The notes under the pieces were generated by a model, which saw only the letters and a program-made list of their open reading frames with translations, was not told where the DNA came from and did no database searches. Shown one piece after another: positions 15,842-25,929 of a DNA stretch of 64,000 nt. The translations under genes and the position numbers were made by a program. Origin of the DNA: Bremerella sp. P1 (GTDB lineage: Bacteria; Planctomycetota; Planctomycetia; Pirellulales; Pirellulaceae); NCBI RefSeq assembly GCF_028748185.1, contig NZ_CP118164.1:372001-436000 (forward strand). Reading direction: 5' to 3'. The number at the start of each line of letters is the position of its first letter. The first letter of the stretch is position 1.

Positions 15842-16192
15842 TCACCGTGAGGTTGAAGTCTCGGGTGCCTCTTTTCCCCAAAAGCGGAACCGCACGTACC
15901 ACAGTCGGATCCAACCGACCGCGACGAGGACAGCCAACACGGCGACCAGGTAGTTCCATCCGATCAGCGTGTTGCCGGGGCTTGATACGGTCACCGGCTC
16001 TTCCGTGGCAATCTCATCCGGCTGATTGGCAAGCTGACGTGCCTGGTGCTGCCGTTCGATGTTGGCTTGCCGGACATCAAGCTTCCACTGAAAGGCAATC
16101 AGTAGGATCAAGGCAAATGTGGCGAACAGATACAGCCAAAACCAAGGGGAATCGGTTATCGGCTCTTGCTGTGGGGTCGAGTGTTCGCTCAT
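15842..16192 (-). CDS. Two-helix membrane protein
   Basis: 116 residues with one N-terminal membrane helix (WFWLYLFATFALILLIAF), a polar Gln/Glu-rich segment (VRQANIERQHQARQLANQ) and a second helix (YLVAVLAVLVAVGWIRLW), ending in a basic, Trp/Phe-containing tail. No family recognised. Its stop codon is embedded in the ribosome site of the next membrane protein, indicating an operon and possibly a membrane complex of the two. Confidence 0.75.
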   Translation of the reverse strand: MSEHSTPQQEPITDSPWFWLYLFATFALILLIAFQWKLDVRQANIERQHQARQLANQPDEIATEEPVTVSSPGNTLIGWNYLVAVLAVLVAVGWIRLWYVRFRFWGKEAPETSTSR

Positions 16193-16226
16193 GCAACTAG
16201 TCTAACCCACGCCTACAATTTGGGCG

Positions 16227-16258
16227 AAAGAAAAAGCAGGGGGCCACAATGGGCCCCC
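16227..16258 (-). terminator. Intrinsic terminator of eno
   Basis: On the minus strand, GGGGGCC and GGCCCCC arms (7 nt, tight loop) are followed by TGCTTTTTCTTT. It lies about 75 bases after the enolase stop codon. A strong, standard terminator; the next minus-strand gene therefore needs its own promoter in the 30 bases before 16192. Confidence 0.8.
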
Positions 16259-16334
16259 TACAATGGTTTTCGTCATTGATGCAAGCTTCCGGGCACTAGG
16301 AGTGGTTCCCGGTACCCGAAAATCATTGCTGGCT

Positions 16335-17759
<1,425 letters not shown>

Positions 17760-17879
17760 TCATAGTGCTGTTTGCCAAGGATGGGACGGGTCGTTGTGGG
17801 GAAATTTCCCTACCGTTAAATTCGTGAGTAGTTATTAACACGCATGAGAAACCCCAAATGGGACTGCCCAAGGATCACC

Positions 17880-18470
17880 ATGTTTACTGGCCTGGTTGAA
17901 ACGCAAGGAAAAGTCGTCGCCCTTAAACCCGAGGGACCGGGGGTACGTGTGTCATTAGAGAGCGAGTTGATTGCAGGCAGCGCCGCACTTGGGGACAGTA
18001 TTGCCGTTAACGGATGCTGTTTGACCGTCGTCAGCATCGCAGAAAATGTTGTCGATTTTGAAGCCGGCGAAGAGACGTTAAAGAGAACCAATCTTGGCCA
18101 GCTTGAAAATGGAAGCGTCGTGAACCTGGAACGCTCCCTTCAACTGGGTGATCGACTCGGCGGCCATTTGGTCACCGGGCACATCGATACCACGGCCACG
18201 CTCGTCGAGCGCAACGACGATGGAGAGTGGTGTACGATGTGGTTTGAAGTCCCCAAAGAGTACGCCCGACAAATGGCCAGCAAGGGAAGCGTGGCGATCG
18301 ACGGCATCAGCTTAACCCTGGTCGATGTGACCGACACACGATTCAGCGTGGCCCTGATTCCGCATACGCTCGATGCCACGACGCTGGGCGGACGAAAGCA
18401 GGGCGACACTGTCAACATCGAGACCGACCTGCTGGCCAAGTACGTGCAGCGACAACTCGAAACGAAGTAA
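17880..18470 (+). CDS. ribE: Riboflavin synthase, alpha subunit type
   Basis: 196 residues. It catalyses the last step of riboflavin synthesis, dismutating two 6,7-dimethyl-8-ribityllumazine molecules. MFTGLVETQGKV is the classic start, with AAGGA 7 bases upstream; an upstream in-frame ATG is not needed. The two lumazine-binding repeats are visible: NGCCLTVV and TLKRTNLG in the first, HLVTGHIDTTA, IDGISLTLVDV and HTLDATTLGGRKQGDTVNIE in the second. I see no FMN riboswitch in the leader. Not grouped with other rib genes. Sixty bases upstream of rsmA, so possibly co-transcribed with it. Confidence 0.95.
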   Translation: MFTGLVETQGKVVALKPEGPGVRVSLESELIAGSAALGDSIAVNGCCLTVVSIAENVVDFEAGEETLKRTNLGQLENGSVVNLERSLQLGDRLGGHLVTGHIDTTATLVERNDDGEWCTMWFEVPKEYARQMASKGSVAIDGISLTLVDVTDTRFSVALIPHTLDATTLGGRKQGDTVNIETDLLAKYVQRQLETK

Positions 18471-18530
18471 GTCGATTCACACCCCAAAATCACCCGTTCC
18501 ATCCAAATCCTAGAGAAACCGATTTCGCTA

Positions 18531-19445
18531 ATGCCTGAATTTCGCAATCAAACGATCTCGTACCTCACGAGCAAATTCCGCGAAATCGGAATCCGCCCCG
18601 TCTCAAAGCACGGGCAGAACTTCTTGATCGACATGAACCTGCTGGACCTACTGGTCCGCTCGGCAGACATCCAGAAGGATGACGTCATTCTCGAAATCGG
18701 TACCGGCACCGGTACGCTTTCCACGCGCATGGCCGACCAGGCCGGCTACCTGGTGACGGTGGAAATCGACCCGCACATGGCCACATTCGCCACGGAGGAA
18801 CTCGACGAGTTCGAAAACGTCACGCTGCTGAACTACGATGCGCTGCGCAACAAAAACAACTTCCGCCCCGAGATGATCGAAACCATCAAAGAGAAGATGG
18901 CCGAAATCGGTACCGATCATTTCAAGTTGGCCGCCAACTTGCCGTACAACGTGGCGACACCGATCATCTCGAACCTGCTACGAACCGACATCACGCCCAA
19001 GAGCATGACGGTCACGATCCAGAAGGAACTCGCCGAACGGATCATCGCCTCGCCAGGCACCAAGGACTACAGCGCCTTGTCGGTCTGGATTCAGGCCCAA
19101 TGCCGCTGCGAACTGGTCCGCATTCTGCCTCCGAGTGTCTTCTGGCCGGCACCCAAGGTGAACTCCGCCATTCTCCATATTGAAGTGGAACCAGAACGGC
19201 GGGCAGCGATTCCTGATCTTGAGTTCTTCCACGAGTTTAACCGCTCGCTCTTTTTCCATCGCCGCAAGTTCCTGAGAAGCGTGCTGCATAGTTCGTTCAA
19301 GGGAAAGCTCGAGAAAGCAGAAGTCGACCAAGTGATGGAGCAGGGGGGCTTAAACCCCAGTGCCCGAGCCGAGAATTTCACCGTCGACGAAATCCTCGCA
19401 ATGTGCGAACTGTTTCGTCAGAAGCTGGCCGAGAAAGAGGCGTAG
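18531..19445 (+). CDS. rsmA: 16S rRNA dimethyladenosine transferase RsmA (KsgA)
   Basis: 304 residues. It dimethylates the two adjacent adenines in the 3' terminal helix of 16S rRNA using S-adenosylmethionine. KHGQNFLID (27-34) is the conserved entry motif, VILEIGTGTGTLS the SAM-binding loop, and AANLPYNVATPI the catalytic NLPY motif near residue 136. PPSVFWPAPKVNSAIL is the conserved C-domain segment. Slightly longer than the ~270-residue norm, with an insert EMIETIKEKMAEIGTDH before the catalytic motif, as seen in some planctomycete members. It follows ribE on the same strand. Confidence 0.95.
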   Translation: MPEFRNQTISYLTSKFREIGIRPVSKHGQNFLIDMNLLDLLVRSADIQKDDVILEIGTGTGTLSTRMADQAGYLVTVEIDPHMATFATEELDEFENVTLLNYDALRNKNNFRPEMIETIKEKMAEIGTDHFKLAANLPYNVATPIISNLLRTDITPKSMTVTIQKELAERIIASPGTKDYSALSVWIQAQCRCELVRILPPSVFWPAPKVNSAILHIEVEPERRAAIPDLEFFHEFNRSLFFHRRKFLRSVLHSSFKGKLEKAEVDQVMEQGGLNPSARAENFTVDEILAMCELFRQKLAEKEA

Positions 19446-19641
19446 CTCAGCCGATCGGCGACAACGCTTCGCGACGGAAACGATTGCCAAGCGATCTCAT
19501 AGCACATCGTCGTCGATCCGGTAACGCCACGAAATTACACGTGGCATCGATTCTTCATCATGCTACGATGCGAAAGCCTGGAAGCTCGTCAAAGTGCTAG
19601 AGCTATCCGTCGAACTTGTCGCAGCTTAGCTAGAGTTAGTC

Positions 19642-20172
19642 GTGTCCGGAAAGAAACGCCGTCGTCGACGATACCGCAACGATGGGGACTCGCCCGAGCA
19701 GAATGACCAAGAGTCAAAACCTACGGCAGCCTGGTATTGGTATGCGGTCGTCATCGCAGGAGCCTTATTGCTCTTTGCCATCTTTATTGCGACACAATTC
19801 AACCCGATGGATCAAGCTGTCATGGCCGCTGCCTCGGTTGCCTGTGCCGGCATCGCCTTTTTTATCATCGGGTCGTTCACGGCCGTGGGAAATTTTGACT
19901 TCAAAGACCATCCGCTTCCTGGAAAGTTCTTGAATTCCCTGGCGGCCATGGCCACGCCATACAGACGTTGGGGTGAAGCTTTCTATTCTAGCGATGCGTT
20001 CTATCACGTATTCGAGAAGTTGCTCTTCGTCATCGTGATTCCGCTTGGCATCTTGCTTTCTTTCGTCCGACCGCGACAAACATGGCCGGCGATTCTCTGG
20101 GTAGGAGGAGGCATCTTAGCGATGCTGGTTGCCTACACAGCAATCGTCATGGTCTCTGAGAGGTACTACTAA
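19642..20172 (+). CDS. Membrane protein with basic N-terminus
   Basis: 176 residues from a GTG start with no strong ribosome site. A highly basic opening (SGKKRRRRRYRND) is followed by four predicted membrane helices: AVVIAGALLLFAIFIATQF, AVMAAASVACAGIAFFIIGSF, LLFVIVIPLGILLSF and ILWVGGGILAMLVAYTAIVM. The stretch between the second and third holds FDFKDHPLPGKFLNSLAAM. I do not know the family. Convergent with the sulfatase gene, 11 bases apart. Confidence 0.7.
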   Translation: MSGKKRRRRRYRNDGDSPEQNDQESKPTAAWYWYAVVIAGALLLFAIFIATQFNPMDQAVMAAASVACAGIAFFIIGSFTAVGNFDFKDHPLPGKFLNSLAAMATPYRRWGEAFYSSDAFYHVFEKLLFVIVIPLGILLSFVRPRQTWPAILWVGGGILAMLVAYTAIVMVSERYY

Positions 20173-20183
20173 CGCGGCGCCGG

Positions 20184-21680
20184 CTACTTTGGACCAGGGC
20201 GATTTCGGGGAGGTCCGCCGAAATACGGGTACTTAGTGAATCGTCGATCTCGCGTATTCTTTGCCCGCGGGTCATCAGTCGCTTCCATCCACTTCTGGAC
20301 GCGCTGACGCAGCTTGCTGACGACTCCTGCGTTGGCAGGCTCGGCGGCGATATTGCGGACCTGGTCGGGATCAGTACGAAGATCGTACAACTCTTCGGCA
20401 GGACGCTTGCCCATCGCCAACTCGAAGAAGGGGCGATACTCGGGTGTCTCTTGATGCTCCAGCAGAAACGCTTTGTAAGGCGTATTGTCGATATCGCCAT
20501 AAGGTCCAACGGCAAAGTGCATCTTCGGATCGCCGGCAGGCCAAAGCTCCGGTTCAATATTCCAGACGTAGAGGTAGTCCTTCGTACGAATCGCGCGGCA
20601 CGGATAGCTTTCGTCCTCGGCTCGCACGTTCGCGTGCCGTTCACGCTCGAGGAAGATCGCGTCGCGCCAGTCGTTGACCTCGTTTCCTTTCAGTAAAGGA
20701 ACAAGCGACTTGCCCGTCATATCGGAAGGAACGGAAACACCGGCGACTTCCAGGAAGGTCGGTGCGAAGTCTTCAAAGGAAATGAATTGGTCGAGTACCA
20801 GGCCTGGTTTGATGACCTTGGGCCAGCGAATGGCCATCGGTGTGCGCGTGCCGGCGTCATAAACATTCGCCAAGCCACGTGGCGTCTGCCAACCATTGTC
20901 CCCCATCATGACGACCAGCGTGTTCTCGCCGAGCCCTCGTTCATCCAATTCTTTAAGCAACTGGCTCGCATCGTGATCTAAACTTTGGACTTCGGCGTAG
21001 TAGTCCAAGATGGTTTCTCGAACCTCAGGGACATCCGGCAAATACTCAGGGACTTTGACCTTCGACGCATCGAGCCCCGCGCGGAACTCCTGCTTCGCAC
21101 CCCACGGCTGGTGTGGATCACGCGAGCCGAACCAAAAGCAGAATGGCTTGCCGTCTGGAACCGAATCCAGGAAGCTTCCAAACGTCTTGAACTTCATGCC
21201 AGCCGGGTTGTCCAAGGCAGCGTTGGTTGAACTGGCTTGATAAACACCAGGTGCCCACCCTTTGCCTTCGAAGCCGACAACGTACCCGGCCGAAGCCAAT
21301 AGATCGGGATAGGTTTCCAGTCCACTCGCCCAGTTGCCCCATAGGTTAGCCGCTTCTCCCAAGCGATGGGTCGCTTGTCCACTCAATAGCACCGCCCGGG
21401 CTGGCGAACACGACGGCACCTGGCAGAACACGTTATTCCCTAACGCCCCTTCGTGTGCCAGGCGATCGAACGTCGGTGTCGCGACGACCGGATCACCGCA
21501 AATCGAAGCATGCGGATAGGCCCAGTTATCGCCCAAGATCAGCAGGATATTGGGACGCGGTGCTTCCGCGTTGACGTTCGCCGCAGCCAGGGCACCGACA
21601 GCAACAACCATTACTGCACGAAGTAACGTGACGACCGATGGCCTTAGATCGCCGACTTGTCGATAGCACAGACTATTCAT
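20184..21680 (-). CDS. Secreted sulfatase with an altered metal site
   Basis: 498 residues from MNSLCYRQVG; GAGGTGA 9 bases upstream supports this ATG over an earlier one. A hydrophobic segment (VMVVAVGALAAANVNA) serves as signal. The formylglycine motif is CSPAR at 91-95. The N-terminal metal site reads ILGDNWAYPHASICGD, so the first of the usual two Asp residues is Gly, while the WAYPH form is typical of one sulfatase subgroup. VVMMGDNGWQ gives the distal metal site. SRDPHQPW and RERHANVR resemble the N-sulfoglucosamine sulfohydrolase-like group. It is divergent from a PAS-AraC regulator, which probably controls it. The substrate is a sulfated sugar, not known further. Confidence 0.9.
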   Translation of the reverse strand: MNSLCYRQVGDLRPSVVTLLRAVMVVAVGALAAANVNAEAPRPNILLILGDNWAYPHASICGDPVVATPTFDRLAHEGALGNNVFCQVPSCSPARAVLLSGQATHRLGEAANLWGNWASGLETYPDLLASAGYVVGFEGKGWAPGVYQASSTNAALDNPAGMKFKTFGSFLDSVPDGKPFCFWFGSRDPHQPWGAKQEFRAGLDASKVKVPEYLPDVPEVRETILDYYAEVQSLDHDASQLLKELDERGLGENTLVVMMGDNGWQTPRGLANVYDAGTRTPMAIRWPKVIKPGLVLDQFISFEDFAPTFLEVAGVSVPSDMTGKSLVPLLKGNEVNDWRDAIFLERERHANVRAEDESYPCRAIRTKDYLYVWNIEPELWPAGDPKMHFAVGPYGDIDNTPYKAFLLEHQETPEYRPFFELAMGKRPAEELYDLRTDPDQVRNIAAEPANAGVVSKLRQRVQKWMEATDDPRAKNTRDRRFTKYPYFGGPPRNRPGPK

Positions 21681-21825
21681 TTCAGGTTTCACCTCGGAGC
21701 ACTTAGAATAAGCGATACCGCTGACGTTTACGCCGAACAATTCGAATTCAATGCTACCTTCTTCAGCAAAATACCGTTAGCATCCTGCGTCCCGCATTTA
21801 GCACATTCTGATCAAAAGACCTTCG

Positions 21826-22581
21826 ATGCCTGAAATACGCGATGCCTTGCGATCTTTGGATATTGTGCTCGGCGAAGGGATATGCCAGATGTTCGAGCAC
21901 ATCCCCGATCTCCACTTCTTTATCAAAGATCGAGATCGCAAGTTAATCTACTGCAACGAGACGCATCGACGCGGGATTCTTCGGTTCAGCGAAGCGGATG
22001 AAGTCTACGGAAAAGACAACACCCAGTTCTTTCCCAACGTGTTAGCTGAGACATTCACCGAAGACGACAAGGCGGTCATCGAGAAGGGGGAATCGATCTA
22101 CGAACGGATTGAACTGAACATCTCTGGCACGGGGGCGATTCGCTGGTTTTGCACAACCAAAGTGCCGGCCAGAGATCGCCGAGGGCAAATCCAAGGCCTG
22201 ATCGGCATCAGCCGGCCGATCGATGACGCCGACCACGTACCAAGCGAACTGGCAGTTCTATTGCCAGCGATCCAGTTCATTCAGAACAACCGCCAAGCCC
22301 CCATTCGCATCAGTACCCTAGCGGAGGCTTGTGGTTTGACGGAATTGAATTTCCGACGCGAGTTCAAGAACGTGTTTCGAATCTCGCCACTCCAGTTCAT
22401 TCTTCGCTGCCGGATTCAACTGGCATGTCTGCAACTGGAGAAAACGAAAGACTCCGTTGCCGACGTCGCAGCCAACTGCGGCTTCGAGGACCAGAACTAC
22501 TTCGCTCGCCAATTTCGTCGCATTATGGGCGTCACGCCGTCGCAGTTCCGGTCGCGACTTTCACTCACGTCTAGCGAGTAA
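21826..22581 (+). CDS. AraC-family transcriptional regulator with PAS sensor domain
   Basis: 251 residues. Residues ~10-135 form a PAS domain (FEHIPDLHFFIKDRDRKLIYCNE, AIRWFCTTKVPARDRRG, GLIGISRPI), the type that binds a small ligand in the cytoplasm. Residues ~150-250 hold the double helix-turn-helix: ISTLAEACGLTELNFRREFKNVF and DVAANCGFEDQNYFARQFRRIMGVTP, the second being the AraC signature. Divergent from the 20184-21680 sulfatase over a 145-base gap, so that sulfatase is the likely target. The same architecture is common beside planctomycete sulfatases. Its last 11 bases overlap the 3' end of the convergent EEP gene. Confidence 0.92.
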   Translation: MPEIRDALRSLDIVLGEGICQMFEHIPDLHFFIKDRDRKLIYCNETHRRGILRFSEADEVYGKDNTQFFPNVLAETFTEDDKAVIEKGESIYERIELNISGTGAIRWFCTTKVPARDRRGQIQGLIGISRPIDDADHVPSELAVLLPAIQFIQNNRQAPIRISTLAEACGLTELNFRREFKNVFRISPLQFILRCRIQLACLQLEKTKDSVADVAANCGFEDQNYFARQFRRIMGVTPSQFRSRLSLTSSE

Positions 22582-23437
22582 GCTTCGCGGTAATCGGCAA
22601 GTGATCCGATGGAGTGCTGCTATCGCGGTGGATGGTTAGAATCTTCGCCTCGACGACATTCCAGCCGTGTCCGGCACCAATCCAGTCGATGCGTGCACCA
22701 CTGGTGTTTTTCACGTCGAAGCCTGAGAACGTCCCTTCGTTTGCTTGTTTCTCTGGGTGAGCCGTTCGATAGGTATCGACGACCGGCGAGTCGTTGGCAA
22801 ACATCGCCACATACGGCTTCGATCCTTCATCGGCATTGAAGTCGCCCGTCAGAATGACATCGGCATCGGCAAACTGACCGATCTTTTCGCGAATCATCTC
22901 GGCCGACTCGAAGCGGGCCTCGGGACCGCGATGATCGAAGTGGGTGTTGATGAAGACGATGGGCTTGCTATTGGTCGACTTCTTATCCTTCAGCTTCACC
23001 CAACTGACCATCCGCGGTAGGCTGCTGTCCCAGCTCTTGCTGCCAGGGACCTCCGGCGTTTCGCTCAACCAGAAGTGACCGGCATCGAGTTTCTCGAAGC
23101 GATCGGTGCGAAAGAAGATCGCACACATCTCTCCCTTTTCCTTGCCATCTTCACGAGCAGCGGCGTGCGTCTGATAGCCAGGCAGGTGCTTGGCCAGGAA
23201 GTCACGTTGAAAGCCCAGACATTCCTGGGTGCCCAGCAAATCAGGGTTCACCTGTTGAATCGTCTCGGCCACAAACTCTTTTCGCTTGTCCCAGTGGTTC
23301 TCGCCATCTTTGGCGGTCCCATAGCGAATATTGAAGGACATCACGTCAACGGCGTCCCTCTTGGGCTCGGCACCGAACAGCGTCGAAACAGTCATGCCGG
23401 CCAACAAGGCCACGGTAAGCATCAGAAAAGTACGCAT
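22571..23437 (-). CDS. Secreted endonuclease/exonuclease/phosphatase family enzyme
   Basis: 288 residues from MRTFLMLTVALLAGM (signal peptide, cleavage near LFGA). The fold signature is complete: VMSFNIRYGT with the metal-binding Asn, LLGTQE with the metal Glu, INTHFDHRG, VILTGDFNADEGSKPY with the Asp/Asn pair, and SDHLPITAKL with the catalytic Asp-His at the end. Members cleave phosphodiesters in nucleic acids, lipids or inositol phosphates. This secreted form, with GENHWDKRKEFVAE, belongs to a group common in Bacteroidetes and Planctomycetes whose substrate is not settled. It overlaps the AraC gene by 11 bases tail to tail. Confidence 0.92.
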   Translation of the reverse strand: MRTFLMLTVALLAGMTVSTLFGAEPKRDAVDVMSFNIRYGTAKDGENHWDKRKEFVAETIQQVNPDLLGTQECLGFQRDFLAKHLPGYQTHAAAREDGKEKGEMCAIFFRTDRFEKLDAGHFWLSETPEVPGSKSWDSSLPRMVSWVKLKDKKSTNSKPIVFINTHFDHRGPEARFESAEMIREKIGQFADADVILTGDFNADEGSKPYVAMFANDSPVVDTYRTAHPEKQANEGTFSGFDVKNTSGARIDWIGAGHGWNVVEAKILTIHRDSSTPSDHLPITAKLTR

Positions 23438-23490
23438 TGGTAAGCGCCGGTCTCGATCAATCACGGGGAAGGGAAGGGGGAAACGTTTGG

Positions 23491-23646
23491 GGTGGCCTAG
23501 AGAGATTTCTCTCTGGGTGGCCGAAGGTCACAAGCGGCTAATGCATCGAGCCTGCCCAAGATAGAACGTTTCCATCTTCAACAAGCTCCATTCATGAGCC
23601 GCTTGTCGGCGACGCCGACCCAGAGAGCAATCTCTCTGGGCCAACC
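23491..23646. repeat. 156-bp MITE-like element with ~50-nt inverted arms
   Basis: The left arm (23491-23539) and right arm (23597-23646) are inverted copies, matching at about 40 of 49 positions, and the innermost 10 nt (ACAAGCGGCT/AGCCGCTTGT) are perfect. Each arm carries its own palindrome around AGAGAGATT.CTCTCTGGG, and the right arm also has GTCGGCG-A-CGCCGAC. The 57-nt centre has no coding potential. This resembles a paired REP/BIME or a MITE. It fills the gap between the EEP and phoD genes. Confidence 0.7.
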
Positions 23647-23663
23647 TCGTACTTACTTAATTA

Positions 23664-25289
23664 CTACAAAGGCTTGGCACCAGGCTCGCCTGATTCGACC
23701 ACGTACGATGCACGCGTGATCAGTGGAGCCCCAGGCTTGTCGACGTACTCGACCACCTGATAGTCACTTCGCCACTGGTCTGGCGTCACCGTACAGCTGA
23801 CGTATCCACGTTCGGCATTGAAGAACTTGACGAATGGGTTCTCACTGGTGAGCACCTTGGCCCGGTCTTCGGCCTTTTGTCCATTGCCACCCGAGGTAAT
23901 CGACGTGCAGACGAATTCGGTACCCATGACCGGATCCTTTTCGTCCTCGAAGTTCACCTTCAGGTCGTTGACCCAATTGTTGTGGATGTCGCCGGTCAAA
24001 ACTACTGGGTTTGGAACCTTGCGATCTCGCATGAAGCCCAACAGGCGGTCACGCGAGTGCGTGTAGCCCGGCCATTGGTCCATGCTGTAGGCCTTCTTTT
24101 CGCCTTCCAGGCGATCGGCCGGGGCCATCATGACTTGCTGCCCCAGGACATTCCAGTTGCTTTGCGATGCGATCAGGTCGCGCATCAGCCAATGCTCTTG
24201 TTTGTCGCCCAGCAGCGTGTTTTTGTGGTCTCGAGCGGCATCGTTCATCGGCTTCAGACCGTCGCCATTGGGCTGATCGGTACGGTACTGCCGCGTGTCG
24301 AGCATCTCGAAGTTCGCCAACCGGCCGTAGGGAATCCGGCGATACAGCTGCATGTGTGGGCCACGTGGCATGCTGCGGCTGCGTAACGGCATCATTTCGT
24401 AATAGGCCTGATAGGCGCTGGCACGACGCAGCAGGTAGTCTTCTGGATTGACGTCATGCTCTTCCGAGATATCCCCGGCACAGTTGTTGTCAAACTCGTG
24501 ATCGTCCCACACCAGCAGCCATGGGCAGCGCGCGTGCGCGGCTTGCAGGTGCTCGTCGGTTCGGTACAAAGCGTATCGATTGCGGTAGTCGTTCAGCGAT
24601 TGGATCTCTTCGCCAATATGCTGACGAATGGCCTTGCTGTTGCCGCGATACTCGTAGATGTAATCTCCCAAGTGCAGCACCAGGTCCAAGTCTTCCTGGG
24701 CCATGTGCTCGTACGCGGTGAACAGTCCGTGCTCGTAGTGTTGACACGAAGCAAACGCAAACCGCAGCTGGTCGGACATCACATCGTAGCCAGGCGTCGT
24801 GCGGGCACGCCCCACAGCGCTAACTGCGTCACCGCATTGAAAGCGATAGAAATACCAGCGATCGGCCGGCAGTCCTTGCACTTCCACATGAACGCTGTGC
24901 CCCAGTTGTGGCGTAGCATAGGTCTTGCCGCTGTGAGCGATCCTCTTAAACGATTCGTCTTCCGATAGTTCCCAGGTGACCTCGAAGCTTTCATTGGGCA
25001 TGCCACCGCCACCCAGTGGTTCCGGCGCCAACCGTGTCCACAGCACGAAACCATCGGGTTGAGGATCGCCTGACGCGACACCGAGCGTGAAAGGATCTTT
25101 GGCAAACGAAGCGTTGGCCTTCGCAGCCCCTTGAACACACTGGCCCAACCACGGCAACAAGGCGAGCGAACCAGCCCCCAGCACGAATTCGCGACGGTCC
25201 GATAGAAACGTACGAGCAGCCGATTGAAACGATGGAAGCGACACAGGCGGGACTCCGAGGAAAGATTGTTGCCAAGGGTGGGCAGGCAT
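23664..25289 (-). CDS. phoD: Alkaline phosphatase D family protein
   Basis: 541 residues. A Tat-type leader (SDRREFVLGAGSLALLPWL) sits about 30 residues in, so it is exported folded. The PhoD N-terminal domain (FTLGVASGDPQPDGFVLWTRL) is followed by the metallophosphatase core: FAFASCQHYEHG, LVLHLGDYIYEYRG, WDDHEFDNN and VVLTGDIHNNW, which supply the Fe/Ca ligands. It cleaves phosphomonoesters and in some members phosphodiesters such as teichoic acid, releasing phosphate outside the cell. No PHO box was identified. Transcribed towards the 156-bp repeat element. Confidence 0.93.
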   Translation of the reverse strand: MPAHPWQQSFLGVPPVSLPSFQSAARTFLSDRREFVLGAGSLALLPWLGQCVQGAAKANASFAKDPFTLGVASGDPQPDGFVLWTRLAPEPLGGGGMPNESFEVTWELSEDESFKRIAHSGKTYATPQLGHSVHVEVQGLPADRWYFYRFQCGDAVSAVGRARTTPGYDVMSDQLRFAFASCQHYEHGLFTAYEHMAQEDLDLVLHLGDYIYEYRGNSKAIRQHIGEEIQSLNDYRNRYALYRTDEHLQAAHARCPWLLVWDDHEFDNNCAGDISEEHDVNPEDYLLRRASAYQAYYEMMPLRSRSMPRGPHMQLYRRIPYGRLANFEMLDTRQYRTDQPNGDGLKPMNDAARDHKNTLLGDKQEHWLMRDLIASQSNWNVLGQQVMMAPADRLEGEKKAYSMDQWPGYTHSRDRLLGFMRDRKVPNPVVLTGDIHNNWVNDLKVNFEDEKDPVMGTEFVCTSITSGGNGQKAEDRAKVLTSENPFVKFFNAERGYVSCTVTPDQWRSDYQVVEYVDKPGAPLITRASYVVESGEPGAKPL

Positions 25290-25569
25290 GGCAGTAGGGT
25301 ATCGCGATCTATCACCCTGGCAACCAGGATGACTTGTTCCGCGTTAGATCTCAACACGATCTTCACATGAATTGCGGTGTCCCCCTACACCTTGTCCCCC
25401 AGATAAACTAAGACAACCACGGAACCACATCCCCCATTGTGCCGGTTTTTCGATGGCAATTCTCCTAACGTGATACTCCCCCTGCGTTTGGTTTACGTTA
25501 TCATGGACGATTGCCCTTCGAAGGGCCGAAAATGTCTTAAGCTCGTTCATAGTCGAAAGTTTGCAAGCC

Positions 25570-25797
25570 ATGCAGTTCATCGAAATGACAGGCAAAGAGT
25601 TAATGGATGCCTTAACCGATGACGAATTGACCGCCGAAGATTTGAAAAAGTCCCATATTACCGAGACTTCCATCGTTCGCATCAATCGCCAAGGAGACAT
25701 CGAAGTTCGTCGTCCTGACTGCTGGGATGTCGTCGGTGGCTTGCTCGGCGAGTATGAAGGCCGCATCACGAAGTGCAGCGGTCGTACCTGGGCTTGA
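25570..25797 (+). CDS. Small hypothetical protein, 75 residues
   Basis: MQFIEMTGKELMDALTDDELTAEDLKKSHITET opens with an acidic helical part, followed by IVRINRQGDIEVRRPDCWDVVGGLLGEYEGRI, probably a short beta meander. A TTG three codons upstream is an alternative start. Its codon use is like that of the neighbours and it ends 130 bases before the large FAAL gene. I do not recognise a family. The wording resembles small conserved planctomycete proteins of unknown role, but this is an impression only. Confidence 0.6.
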   Translation: MQFIEMTGKELMDALTDDELTAEDLKKSHITETSIVRINRQGDIEVRRPDCWDVVGGLLGEYEGRITKCSGRTWA

Positions 25798-25929
25798 TGA
25801 CAACACCCATGTGAGAACGGAATGCGGCTCGCTCATTTGATGCATGATTTTGAACCCTATCCTCGTCCAACTCCTCACTGCCCGGCGCGATGGTGCCGGC
25901 TGCCATCTCGAGCGTGACCAGCGAAGAAG

